Source: Williamsia phyllosphaerae (GTDB taxonomy: Bacteria; Actinomycetota; Actinomycetes; Mycobacteriales; Mycobacteriaceae). From it: a stretch of 64,000 nucleotides of DNA. A program made the translations under genes and the position numbers. The notes under the pieces were generated by a model. That model saw only the letters and a list, made by a program, of their open reading frames with translations, was not told the origin of the DNA and searched no databases. Where the stretch lies: the NCBI RefSeq assembly GCF_014635305.1, contig NZ_BMCS01000001.1, positions 124,001 through 188,000 of the forward strand. Direction: 5' to 3'. Positions 26,322-34,743 of this stretch are shown here, in pieces. Position 1 is the first letter of the stretch; each line of letters opens with the position of its first letter.

Positions 26322-28418
26322 GTGACCGACACCCACTCCGATCCCGCGGATCGCACCGCAGCCGACATCGACGCCGACGACCCGTACATCTGGCTCGAGG
26401 ACGTCTCCGGGGAGCGATCCCTCGACTGGGTCCGTGCGCACAACGCGCCGACGGTCGCCGCGCTCACCTCGGGGGATCGATTCGCCGATCTGCAGGCCTC
26501 GGCCCAGGAGGTGCTCGACACCGACGAGCGGATCCCCTACGCACGGCGCCGCGGCGAGTACCTCTACAACTTCTGGCGCGACGCCACCAACACCCGCGGA
26601 CTCTGGCGGCGGACGGATCTGGACTCGTACCGCACCGAGGACCCCGTGTGGGACGTCCTCGTCGACCTCGACCAGCTCGCGGAGTCCGAGGGCGAGAACT
26701 GGGTCTGGCAGAGCGCATCGGTGCTGCGACCCGACTACGACCGCGCCCTGATCTCGCTGTCGCGCGGCGGCGCGGACGCCGCGGTGGTCCGCGAGTTCGA
26801 CCTCGTCACGCGCACATGGATCGACGCGGACTGCGACTCGAACGGTTTCGCACTGGCGGAGAACAAGTCCGACGTCAGCTGGATCGACCGCGACACCGTG
26901 TTCGTCGGGACCGACTTCGGCGTCCACACCGACGGCCTGGCGTCCCTGACCGACTCGGGTTACCCGCGGGTGGTCAAGCGGTGGACACGCGGGACCCCGT
27001 TGGACGCGGCCGAGACGGTGTTCGCCGGCGACGTCGCCGATGTGGCGGTCCAGGTGGGCCACGATCACACGCCCGGTTTCGAACGCGATTTCCTGGTGCG
27101 CGCCACCGACTTCTTCCATCAGGAGATGGTCGAGCTCCGTCCCGACGGCGAGGTCGGCATCCCCGTCCCGACCGATGCGCACACCATGATCCGGCGCGAG
27201 TGGTTGTTCGTGCTGACCCGCTCGGATTGGGAGCGCGGCGGCGTCACCCACGCGACGGGCACGCTGGTCGCCTTCGACTACGACGACTTCGTCGGCGGTG
27301 GCGACGCGACCGGTGAGGTCCTGTTCCGCCCCGACGAGCACACCAGCCTGCAGGACGTGCAGTTCACCCGATCCCACCTGGTGCTGGTCACACTGCGCGA
27401 CGTCCAGACCCACGTGCACCTGCGCGACATCGGCAACGGATGGTCGGAGTCGACCCTCGCGGGTCTGCCCGAGCTGGCGACGATCTCCGTGCTCGACACC
27501 GACCCGGACGTGAGCGACGAGATCTTCCTCTCGGCCAGCAGCTTCACGACGCCACCCAGCCTGCTGCACGGGACGACGACCGACGGGGTGTCGGTGCTCA
27601 AGCAGACACCGGCCTTCTTCGACGCCGAATCCATCTCGGCCACCCAGTATTTCGTCCCCTCCGACGACGGCACACCGATCCCCTACTTCGTCGTCAAACG
27701 CGACGACGTCAGCACCGGCCCCACACTGCTCTACGGGTACGGCGGCTTCGAGAACTCGATGACCCCGGGCTATTCCGCGATCGCCGCCCGCAGCTGGATC
27801 ACCCGCGGGGGTATCTATGTGATCGCGAACATCCGTGGCGGCGGCGAGTACGGCCCGTCCTGGCACACCCAGGCGATCAAGGCCGGCCGACACCTCGTCT
27901 ACGAGGACTTCGCGTCGGTGGCCACCGATCTCGTCACACGTGGTCTGACGACGCCGGGTCAGCTCGCCGCGCAGGGCGGTTCCAACGGTGGTCTGCTGAT
28001 GGGCGTCATGGCGACGTCGTACCCGGAGCTGTTCGGAGCCCTGGTCTGCCAGGTCCCGCTGCTGGACATGCGCCGATACCACCTGCTGCTGGCCGGCGCG
28101 TCCTGGGTCGCGGAGTACGGCGACCCCGACGACCCGGCCGAATGGGAGTTCATCTCGGCGTACTCGCCGTATCAGCGCGTGCAACGGGAGGCGACCTACC
28201 CGGCGCTGCTCGTGACGACCTCCACCCGCGACGATCGCGTCCATCCCGGACATGCCCGCAAGTTCACCGCGCGACTCGAGGAGTACGGGCACACCGTCTC
28301 CTACTACGAGAACATCGAGGGTGGGCACGGCGGCGCGGCCGACAACAAGCAGGCGGCGTTCAAATCAGCTCTGGCGTATGAGTTCCTGTGGCAGACCGTG
28401 GGGAGCGCGGACGCCTGA
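26322..28418 (+). CDS. Prolyl oligopeptidase family serine peptidase (S9A, Rv0457c-like)
   Basis: A 698-residue S9A peptidase: an N-terminal seven-bladed beta-propeller (about residues 75-400) and a C-terminal alpha/beta-hydrolase domain. Catalytic residues are Ser554 (GGSNGGLLMG), an aspartate at 637 or 638 (TRDDRVHPGH) and His669 (GGHGG). No signal peptide, so probably cytoplasmic cleavage of short proline-containing peptides. The positional counterpart in M. tuberculosis is Rv0457c, near lpdC (Rv0462). GTG start. Confidence 0.93.
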   Translation: MTDTHSDPADRTAADIDADDPYIWLEDVSGERSLDWVRAHNAPTVAALTSGDRFADLQASAQEVLDTDERIPYARRRGEYLYNFWRDATNTRGLWRRTDLDSYRTEDPVWDVLVDLDQLAESEGENWVWQSASVLRPDYDRALISLSRGGADAAVVREFDLVTRTWIDADCDSNGFALAENKSDVSWIDRDTVFVGTDFGVHTDGLASLTDSGYPRVVKRWTRGTPLDAAETVFAGDVADVAVQVGHDHTPGFERDFLVRATDFFHQEMVELRPDGEVGIPVPTDAHTMIRREWLFVLTRSDWERGGVTHATGTLVAFDYDDFVGGGDATGEVLFRPDEHTSLQDVQFTRSHLVLVTLRDVQTHVHLRDIGNGWSESTLAGLPELATISVLDTDPDVSDEIFLSASSFTTPPSLLHGTTTDGVSVLKQTPAFFDAESISATQYFVPSDDGTPIPYFVVKRDDVSTGPTLLYGYGGFENSMTPGYSAIAARSWITRGGIYVIANIRGGGEYGPSWHTQAIKAGRHLVYEDFASVATDLVTRGLTTPGQLAAQGGSNGGLLMGVMATSYPELFGALVCQVPLLDMRRYHLLLAGASWVAEYGDPDDPAEWEFISAYSPYQRVQREATYPALLVTTSTRDDRVHPGHARKFTARLEEYGHTVSYYENIEGGHGGAADNKQAAFKSALAYEFLWQTVGSADA

Positions 28419-28428
28419 GCGAGACGGG

Positions 28429-29262
28429 TCAGCGCGCCTGACGACGCTCGAAGATCAGCGACACCAGGATCCCGAGCGCAACGGCCACGACCCCTGCGCC
28501 GCCGACGACCAGCGCGGTGGTGTGGAAGTCCGCCACGGCCTTGTCGATGATCAGTTCGGCGACCCGACGGGGTGAGTTCTCGGCGCCGGCGACCTCGTCT
28601 CGCGCGCGGCTGCGCATCAGTGCTCCGAGCAGCCAGCTGACCGCGGCGGCGACCACCACACCGACGCCGAGGGCTGCGAGGGTGAACCCGCGACGACGGG
28701 CGATCACGAGCGCGAGCAGCGCAGCGATGGCCGCGACCGCGGCAGCCCCGAAACCGACCTGCGTGATGCGGTCGCCGATGGCGCGATAGCGACCGGCCTC
28801 GAGACCGCTGCGCTGCGACTCGCTCAGCGCCACCTCGATCTGTCCGTCGACCCGGACCCCGGACAGCCCGTATCCCCGCAGAACGCGGTTGACCATCGGG
28901 GTCAGGTTGAGCTCCATGATCCCGTTGCGTTGCGCCTCGGTGGTCGGTTCGGTGAACAACCAATCATGTTGCTGGCCCAGTACATCGGCGAAGTCGGCCG
29001 GGAACTGGTCGCTGCGTGTGTAGGCGCGCGTCGCCGGCTCCACGATCGACGACGGGACGACACCGGAGGCCTGGTCGGAGATCTGCACCGCCAGTTCGTC
29101 GGCGATCAGGTCCTGGATGGCACGGTCGGTGGCCATGGGTTCGACGAACGACGTGAAACCCCCGGGGTCGACGACCCGGTAGTGCGCCCACAGAGACGGC
29201 ACCGCGCAGACCACTGCGATCGTCGCGATCAGGGTGAGCAGGCCCGCGCCGAGAGTTCGCAC
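28429..29262 (-). CDS. Membrane protein of unknown function
   Basis: A 277-residue protein with an N-terminal signal anchor (residues 5-26), an extracytoplasmic region of about 140 residues (FTSFVEPMATDRAIQDLIADELAVQI), then three hydrophobic helices near residues 170-190, 193-213 and 245-268. I do not recognise a characterised family. GTG start. Convergent with the prolyl oligopeptidase gene, with only 10 bp between stops. Confidence 0.75.
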   Translation of the reverse strand: MRTLGAGLLTLIATIAVVCAVPSLWAHYRVVDPGGFTSFVEPMATDRAIQDLIADELAVQISDQASGVVPSSIVEPATRAYTRSDQFPADFADVLGQQHDWLFTEPTTEAQRNGIMELNLTPMVNRVLRGYGLSGVRVDGQIEVALSESQRSGLEAGRYRAIGDRITQVGFGAAAVAAIAALLALVIARRRGFTLAALGVGVVVAAAVSWLLGALMRSRARDEVAGAENSPRRVAELIIDKAVADFHTTALVVGGAGVVAVALGILVSLIFERRQAR

Positions 29263-29324
29263 CCGTTCAGGCTACCGATGCGGTCGGGCTGGATTCGCGC
29301 ACCGGTGCCGACGGTAGCGTCAGG

Positions 29325-29846
29325 ATGGTGATCGTCTGGATCAACGGCACCCATGGCTCGGGCAAGACAACCACGGGTTCCATCCTCAGAGACCTGCTAC
29401 CGAACTCTCGGGTGCTCGATGCCGAGAAGGTGGGCGAGACCCTGATGGACATAACACCCGGGCTACCTGCGACGGACAACTTCCAACACTGGCCACCATG
29501 GCGATCGCTGGTCGTCGAGACGGCGCGCCACGTTCTCGACTACACCGGCGGGATCATGATAATGCCGATGACCGTTCTGGTCGAGCAGTATTGGCGCGAG
29601 ATCAGCTCGGGCCTCGCCGACCACGACATCCCGTTGCGCCACTTCGTGCTCCATGCCGACCCGGCAACACTGCGCTCACGGATCATGGACGACGCGGTGA
29701 TGGGCCCCTCGTCGTTCCGTCTGCGGTACCTCGATGCCTACGCAGATGCAGCCGAGACGTGGCTCCACGACGCTGCCGAGGTGATCGACACCTCCCACAG
29801 AGATCCTCGTGGTGTCGCTCGCGCCATCGCGGACGCCGTGTCCTAG
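29325..29846 (+). CDS. P-loop ATP-binding protein, TmrB-like
   Basis: A 173-residue AAA/kinase-like protein with a Walker A motif NGTHGSGKTTTGS near the N-terminus (about residues 7-19). Overall pattern resembles the Bacillus tunicamycin-resistance protein TmrB and small nucleoside-kinase-like ATPases. Codon usage is slightly less GC-biased than neighbours (several ATA, CTA codons), which might indicate transfer. Function in resistance is only suggested by family likeness. Confidence 0.75.
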   Translation: MVIVWINGTHGSGKTTTGSILRDLLPNSRVLDAEKVGETLMDITPGLPATDNFQHWPPWRSLVVETARHVLDYTGGIMIMPMTVLVEQYWREISSGLADHDIPLRHFVLHADPATLRSRIMDDAVMGPSSFRLRYLDAYADAAETWLHDAAEVIDTSHRDPRGVARAIADAVS

Positions 29847-29934
29847 GACGTGAAGGGCCGACTCCGCGGCTACCGATCGAGTTGTCCACAACCTGATCCG
29901 CGCGTCTGTTCGGTGTCAGACCCCCGCACTACAA

Positions 29935-29950
29935 TCGAACACATGATCGA
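29935..29950 (+). promoter_or_regulatory. LexA-type SOS box over the DUF222 start codon
   Basis: TCGAACACATGATCGA at 29935-29950 matches the actinobacterial LexA consensus TCGAAC-N4-GTTCGA with one mismatch, and it contains the ATG start at 29943. A TACAAT -10-like hexamer at 29930-29935 is placed for a transcript starting at or near the ATG, i.e. a leaderless mRNA. 13E12-family genes are part of the LexA regulon in M. tuberculosis. Confidence 0.75.
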
Positions 29951-31652
29951 ATGCCCGTCGACCGAAGAGCGCACTGACGCTCGGGGCGAGAGTGGTCCCA
30001 CCTCGGGCAAACCCAGCTGGTCTGGGGTGCCGGCGGCAGCGGTGGGGTTGCTCGCCGACCCCATCGGCGCGCCGGTCAACGACCTCCTACTGGACATGAA
30101 GCACGCCGCGGCGGGTCAGTCGTTTCTCGAGTGGGTGCGATTCCAGCGGGCCGCGGAGTTGCACACGCAACTCGTGGCGCCGGACGAGGCGAACGACAAG
30201 CGCCGGTTGGATGTGTTGTCGCGGTGCGCGACCCGGATCGCGGTCGTGCACGCGATCCCGCAGGCCACCGCGGAACGCCTGCTGGACACCTCGATCGCAT
30301 TGCGGGACCGGCTGCCGGGGGTGAGCGACTGCCTGCGGGACGGACTGATCACGGCCCAACAGGTCAGGACGATCGTCGAACGCACCGATCTCGTCCTCGA
30401 CCCGGACCTGCAGTCGTTGGTCGATGCCGACATCGCCGCAACACTGCGCCGAGGCGGATCGTGGTCGACGCCCCGCATGCGCGACATGATCGACCGGATC
30501 GTGTTCCGCGTCGACCCGGCCGCCGTTCGAGCTCGACGGGCACGGGCCCGCGATGCCCGTGGGTACTGGTTCGAACGCGGCGAGGACGGCATGGCGACGA
30601 TCAACTCGTCGATGACGGCCGAGAACGCCATCGCCATGACGCGACGGATCGCGCAATTGGCCTCGTGCGTGTGTCGTGACGACCCACGGACGAAACAGGC
30701 CCTTGGCAGTGACGCCCTGTTCTGCCTCGCGATGGGCGTCGCCTGGGAATGCCAGTGCGGCGGCGACCACTGCGAAGCACCCACCGTGCCCGAGCCGAGT
30801 GCGCCCGCACCGAGGGACATTCCGGGCGCCTCGGGGACGACCACCGTCATCCACGTCCTGTGCGACCTCGAGACCGCGGCCGGCGACGGAGAGCACCCCG
30901 GGTTCCTCGATGGCTACGGCGTCGTGTCGGCAGACCATGTGCAGGAAATGCTGTCGGAGCCCGGGACGAAGATCCGGCCGATCGGCGCCGACGATGCACC
31001 CCTCCCGTCGACTCAACCCAGCGATCCGTACCGTCCGTCGACCGCCCTGGACACCGTCATCCGCGCTCGTGGTCTGTACTGCGACATCCCCGGCTGCAAC
31101 CAACCGGCGTGGCGCTGCGACCTCGACCACACCGACGAGTACGACCACGAGAACCCGGAGCGCGGTGGCCAGACCACTCCCGCCGGACTGGGCCCCAAGT
31201 GCCGGTTCCACCACAACATGAAGACGTTCAGCGACTTCCTCGACACCCTGGTCATCGGCGATGACGGTCGCGCGGAGACCAGCATCATCACCCCCGAGGG
31301 GCTGATCGTGCCCGGGCCGGCGTTCACCGGCGACGACCTGTTCCCGTCGCTGCGCGACATCCGATTCGAACAACCCACCCACGCTCCGCCGCCCACGGAC
31401 GACGAACCGGATCGTGAACCCACCAGACGCCGAACCCGCCTGGAGGAGAAGCACGCCCGCCGACGAAACGCACGCGTCGCCAACCAGCAGGCGATCGACG
31501 ACGCGGCAGCGGTAGCCGAGACAGCCGCAGCCGAGTTCGAGACGAAGGCGGCAGACGACCCGCACGGCATCCACGACCTCGGACGAGTCGCCTCGTCCGA
31601 GACCCGCCCCGCCGACTACGGGTTCGACGACGACAGCGAACCGCCCTTCTGA
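29943..31652 (+). CDS. DUF222 / HNH endonuclease (13E12 family)
   Basis: A 569-residue protein of the 13E12 repeat family common in Mycobacteriales: N-terminal DUF222 region (about residues 45-330) and a C-terminal HNH nuclease motif with His396 in DLDHTDEYDH and His423-His424 in CRFHHNMK, plus cysteines for a structural zinc (LYCDIPGC and KCRFHH). A charged helical tail follows (RRRTRLEEKHARRRNAR). ATG 29943 is chosen because the SOS box and -10 element end there; upstream in-frame codons are therefore probably untranslated. Expected to be damage-inducible. Biological role unknown; often multicopy and associated with repeats. Confidence 0.88.
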   Translation: MIECPSTEERTDARGESGPTSGKPSWSGVPAAAVGLLADPIGAPVNDLLLDMKHAAAGQSFLEWVRFQRAAELHTQLVAPDEANDKRRLDVLSRCATRIAVVHAIPQATAERLLDTSIALRDRLPGVSDCLRDGLITAQQVRTIVERTDLVLDPDLQSLVDADIAATLRRGGSWSTPRMRDMIDRIVFRVDPAAVRARRARARDARGYWFERGEDGMATINSSMTAENAIAMTRRIAQLASCVCRDDPRTKQALGSDALFCLAMGVAWECQCGGDHCEAPTVPEPSAPAPRDIPGASGTTTVIHVLCDLETAAGDGEHPGFLDGYGVVSADHVQEMLSEPGTKIRPIGADDAPLPSTQPSDPYRPSTALDTVIRARGLYCDIPGCNQPAWRCDLDHTDEYDHENPERGGQTTPAGLGPKCRFHHNMKTFSDFLDTLVIGDDGRAETSIITPEGLIVPGPAFTGDDLFPSLRDIRFEQPTHAPPPTDDEPDREPTRRRTRLEEKHARRRNARVANQQAIDDAAAVAETAAAEFETKAADDPHGIHDLGRVASSETRPADYGFDDDSEPPF

Positions 31653-31676
31653 GCGGTACGCGAAACCGGGCGGTCG

Positions 31677-32636
31677 TTACTCGCCGATGAGGCTCTTCGC
31701 GCGCCCGACGATCAGCGGATCCGGGGTGGCGACGATGGAGTCGTCCTTGCCGTCGTAGGCGAACAGACTCAGCACGTGGCGCATGGCGTTGACGCGCGCA
31801 CGCTTCTTGTCGTTGCTCTTGACCACCGTCCACGGGGCGAAGTCGGTGTCGGTGTGGGAGAACATCTCTTCCTTGGCGGCGGTGTACTTGTCCCACTTGT
31901 CCAGCGAGGCCAGATCCATCGGCGACAACTTCCACTGCCGCACCGGGTCGACCTGCCGGATCGCGAACCGGGTGCGCTGCTCCAGGGCGGTGACCGAGAA
32001 CCAGAACTTCACGAGGTGGATGCCGTCGTCGATCAGCATCTTCTCGAAGAGTGGGACCTGGCGGACGAAACGCTCGTGCTCGGCATCGGTGCAGAAACCC
32101 ATCACCCGTTCGACGCCGGTGCGGTTGTACCAGGAGCGGTCGAGCAGGACGAGCTCCCCCGCGGCGGGCAGATGCTTGACGTAGCGCTGGAAGTACCACT
32201 GGGTGGACTCCCGCTCAGACGGCTTCTCCAGCGCGACGACCCGCGCACCACGCGGATTGAGGTGCTCCATGAACCGCTTGATCGTGCCGCCCTTACCCGC
32301 GGCGTCGCGCCCCTCGAACAGCAGGACGACCCGCGCGCCGGTCTCCTTCGTCCAGTTCTGCAGTTTGAGCAGCTCGATCTGCAGGAGCCGCTTCTCCATC
32401 TCGTAGTCGGCGCGCGACATGCGCTCGTCGTACGGGTAGTCCTCGCGCCACGTGTCGACCACCGCGTGGTCGGACTTGAGGATCAGCCGGGGATCGTCGT
32501 CGTCGGTGTCGTCGACGGAGAACCCCGACGTGTCCGCCAGGTCGACGATGTCGGCGAGCTGCTCGCGACCGATGGACGTGCTGAGATCGACGATGTCGGT
32601 GACGGGCGCCAGGTAATGATCCTTGAGTTCACTCAC
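31677..32636 (-). CDS. ppk2: Polyphosphate kinase 2, class I-like
   Basis: A 319-residue PPK2 enzyme of the class I type (like Rv3232c), which uses polyphosphate to phosphorylate nucleoside diphosphates. Walker A GRDAAGKGGT and Walker B LLDRSWYNRTGVERVMGF are intact, along with the lid region RQVDPVRQWKLSPMD. An N-terminal acidic segment of about 55 residues precedes the kinase domain. GTG start. This is the second PPK2 gene in the window; it diverges clearly from the one at 13338-14198. Convergent with the DUF222 gene. Confidence 0.93.
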   Translation of the reverse strand: MSELKDHYLAPVTDIVDLSTSIGREQLADIVDLADTSGFSVDDTDDDDPRLILKSDHAVVDTWREDYPYDERMSRADYEMEKRLLQIELLKLQNWTKETGARVVLLFEGRDAAGKGGTIKRFMEHLNPRGARVVALEKPSERESTQWYFQRYVKHLPAAGELVLLDRSWYNRTGVERVMGFCTDAEHERFVRQVPLFEKMLIDDGIHLVKFWFSVTALEQRTRFAIRQVDPVRQWKLSPMDLASLDKWDKYTAAKEEMFSHTDTDFAPWTVVKSNDKKRARVNAMRHVLSLFAYDGKDDSIVATPDPLIVGRAKSLIGE

Positions 32637-32720
32637 TGCTACACGCTAGATCGTCGGCGGTACGGACACATGGCCTGCAGGTGAACGAACGGGACCCAAC
32701 CCAATCGATCGAGGGCGGGG

Positions 32721-33257
32721 TCAGCGCACGTTGGTGAAGTACGTCCGACCGGTACCGAAGCAGTAGGTGCCCGTGGTGGTGTCGTAAGCCGCGGCCGCAC
32801 CACCCGAGCAGCGCACGCCGCCGGCGCCGGAGAACGCGTTGCCGCCGATGCCGGCCACGGCGATCGAGGTGCCGCCGAGGCGTGCCTGCGAGACCGCGAG
32901 CCCGCCCGGTCCGGTGGTGACCGAGTAGCTCGTGCCACCGGAATCAGCGCCGGAGAGCGCACTGGACTTCGGCGCGGTGTTGTACGAGTTGGCCCGACCG
33001 TTGCGCTGCGCCGAGGCGACGGCGGTGCCGACACCACTGCGGTCCTCGGCGTGCGCACGGCTCGGGGTCAGCGCCCTCGCGCCGCAGCCGCCGGTGCCGA
33101 CAACGCGGTTGACCTGCTGGCCGTTGACCGCATCGCAGACGAGCGGGGCGGCCGACGCGCCGCCCGCGCCGATCAACGAGGTGAGGGCCACCGCGGAGGA
33201 CCCGATGAAGGCCACTGCGACGCCGCGTAGAGCGGACCGACGATCAACACGAAACAT
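32721..33257 (-). CDS. Secreted protein resembling the DUF6764 family
   Basis: A 178-residue exported protein. An N-terminal twin-arginine-like segment (FRVDRRSALRGVAVAF) followed by a hydrophobic core and GASAAP gives a signal peptide cleaved near residue 38. The mature part is glycine/alanine/serine-rich with four cysteines, probably two disulfides, and repeated SGADSGGTSYSVTTGPGGLA-like beta-strand patterns. Likeness to DUF6764 is from memory. ATG 33257 is preceded by GAGGTG. Function unknown; possibly an envelope-associated protein. Confidence 0.75.
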   Translation of the reverse strand: MFRVDRRSALRGVAVAFIGSSAVALTSLIGAGGASAAPLVCDAVNGQQVNRVVGTGGCGARALTPSRAHAEDRSGVGTAVASAQRNGRANSYNTAPKSSALSGADSGGTSYSVTTGPGGLAVSQARLGGTSIAVAGIGGNAFSGAGGVRCSGGAAAAYDTTTGTYCFGTGRTYFTNVR

Positions 33258-33406
33258 GGTGCACCTCAAATGATTTTCTCTTCGCAGCGAGCAGGCAGGC
33301 AACTATTTCGTCTGCCGAATGATCGCTAGCGTACTACCAGCGACAGCGGTTTCGATCGCAACACGTGCAACGGTCCGATCACGAACTCCCGCGCCACCGT
33401 GCGGCG

Positions 33407-33844
33407 CTAGGAACTGCGGCGCTTCGCCTCGGCGATGAGTCCCTTTTTCGCGGTGTCGACCGCCTTCTTCTGGGCCTGCTTGACGATCATCCCGGGGAGC
33501 TTGATCTTCAGGTCGGCCTCGAGCTCAAAGGCGACATGCGCACCGCCGTTCTTCTCGGTGACGGTGTACTTGCCCTTCTGCGACGACAGCTGATCGGCCT
33601 CCACCAGTTCCCAGGAGCACGAGTTGTCGGTCCAGGTGTAGTCGAGCACCTCGTTGTCGGTCAGTCCGGCCATGCTGACGGCGACCTTGACGCGCTTCGG
33701 AGAACCGTCGGAATGCGTCTCGACGATCTCGGCACTCTTGTGCGGTCCCGACCAGTCGGGCAGCGCCTCCACATCGAGCAAGATCTCCATGATCACCGAC
33801 GGCGCGACGTCGACATCGAATTCGGTTTCTCCACTGACAGCCAT
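33407..33844 (-). CDS. SRPBCC-fold protein
   Basis: A 145-residue START/SRPBCC-like protein (polyketide cyclase/dehydrase type), with the N-terminal FDVDVAPSVIMEILLDVEALPDW strand-helix pattern and a basic C-terminal helix. Such proteins bind hydrophobic ligands; the ligand here is unknown. A second SRPBCC gene is at 59692-60153. The 149-bp gap before it shows nothing recognisable. Confidence 0.82.
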   Translation of the reverse strand: MAVSGETEFDVDVAPSVIMEILLDVEALPDWSGPHKSAEIVETHSDGSPKRVKVAVSMAGLTDNEVLDYTWTDNSCSWELVEADQLSSQKGKYTVTEKNGGAHVAFELEADLKIKLPGMIVKQAQKKAVDTAKKGLIAEAKRRSS

Positions 33845-33882
33845 GCCGCGAAGTTACCCGACGGTCGCAGCGTCCCGTGACG

Positions 33883-33936
33883 CTATTCGCGCTCTTCCAA
33901 CCGCAGCGACCTATTCGCGCTCTTCGAGACGCAGCG
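33883..33936. repeat. 28-bp-period tandem duplication of a gene 3' end
   Basis: The stop codon and last residues of the DUF4166-like gene (33911-33936) are repeated just downstream at 33883-33908, with 3 differences over 26 bp. Both copies encode RLEERE followed by TAG on the minus strand in their own frames. It appears to be a local slippage-type duplication, slightly diverged. Confidence 0.75.
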
Positions 33937-34585
33937 GCCAGGCCTCGTCCGGGATCTCGTGGATCGAACACGGTCGATCCGCCGCGGTGAACCACCCGCG
34001 GAAGTGCATGATCTCCCCCAGCGTCACGTTGCGGACGGTCGCGTCGAGCCGGAACCGCTGCGCGTCGTCGTCCCACTCCTCCACGTAGCGCATGGACGTC
34101 GCGAACAACCCGCGCATGCCCATGCGGAGTCCGCGGCTGAGCATCCGCATCGGCTCGCTCTCCAGGATCAACGATCCCCCCGGCCCGACGCGCGGGGTGA
34201 GCGGGATCAACAGATCCGGACCGTCGCCGAAGTAGTCGATCAGACCGGTGGAGCCGTTCACCAGCAACGAGTGCAGACGCTGCTCGCCGTTGGAGTACGC
34301 GAAGCGTCGGATGACGGCCAGGCACTCACGGCCGCGTTCGTCGCGATAGCAGTAGTTGTCCATGAAGAACGGGACCAGGCGGCTCGTCGTGGTCGGCATG
34401 ACGTTGCGCTTGCGGAAGAACCGCAGCACCGGCGGCGTGAGCTTCGACGTGCAGAAAACGGATTCGACCATGCCGCTGGTCATCTGGGCGACGCCGGACG
34501 TCGAGTCCACCCCGTAGCGCCACTGGACGTTGGGGTGGAGTTTCTCGAAGTCGCTGCCGAGCGCCGCGCGATAGACCGGAGTCAT
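33911..34585 (-). CDS. DUF4166-like protein
   Basis: A 224-residue protein with the pattern YRAALGSDFEKLHPNVQWRYG near the N-terminus, FRKRNVMP and a conserved-looking GLFATSMRYVEEWD segment, fitting the DUF4166 family. Function unknown. ATG 34585 chosen; in-frame sequence upstream is arginine-rich and unconvincing. Its 3' end is duplicated immediately downstream. Divergent from the quinone reductase gene. Confidence 0.72.
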   Translation of the reverse strand: MTPVYRAALGSDFEKLHPNVQWRYGVDSTSGVAQMTSGMVESVFCTSKLTPPVLRFFRKRNVMPTTTSRLVPFFMDNYCYRDERGRECLAVIRRFAYSNGEQRLHSLLVNGSTGLIDYFGDGPDLLIPLTPRVGPGGSLILESEPMRMLSRGLRMGMRGLFATSMRYVEEWDDDAQRFRLDATVRNVTLGEIMHFRGWFTAADRPCSIHEIPDEAWPLRLEERE

Positions 34586-34743
34586 GCTCTCGACGCGCTC
34601 CGGGCTTGATCGGACATGGCTCCAGAATCTACCCCCGGTCCGCCCGCGGCGAGGCCACATGCCCACCAAGACGCCGGTCCAGGCCCCGAGGTCCCGGACA
34701 AACACCGAGGAATTCGCCCGCGGTGGCGCGAGTTGACCCGGTC

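Noticed and set aside
30087-31574. A 495-codon minus-strand frame opposite the DUF222 gene
   Set aside because: The plus strand encodes a recognisable DUF222/HNH protein with promoter and SOS box; the antisense frame has no motif.
29325-31652. A toxin-antitoxin or phage-defence island formed by the TmrB-like and DUF222 genes
   Set aside because: There is no second small gene, no typical defence domain pair, and the DUF222 gene has its own SOS promoter; nothing ties the two functionally.
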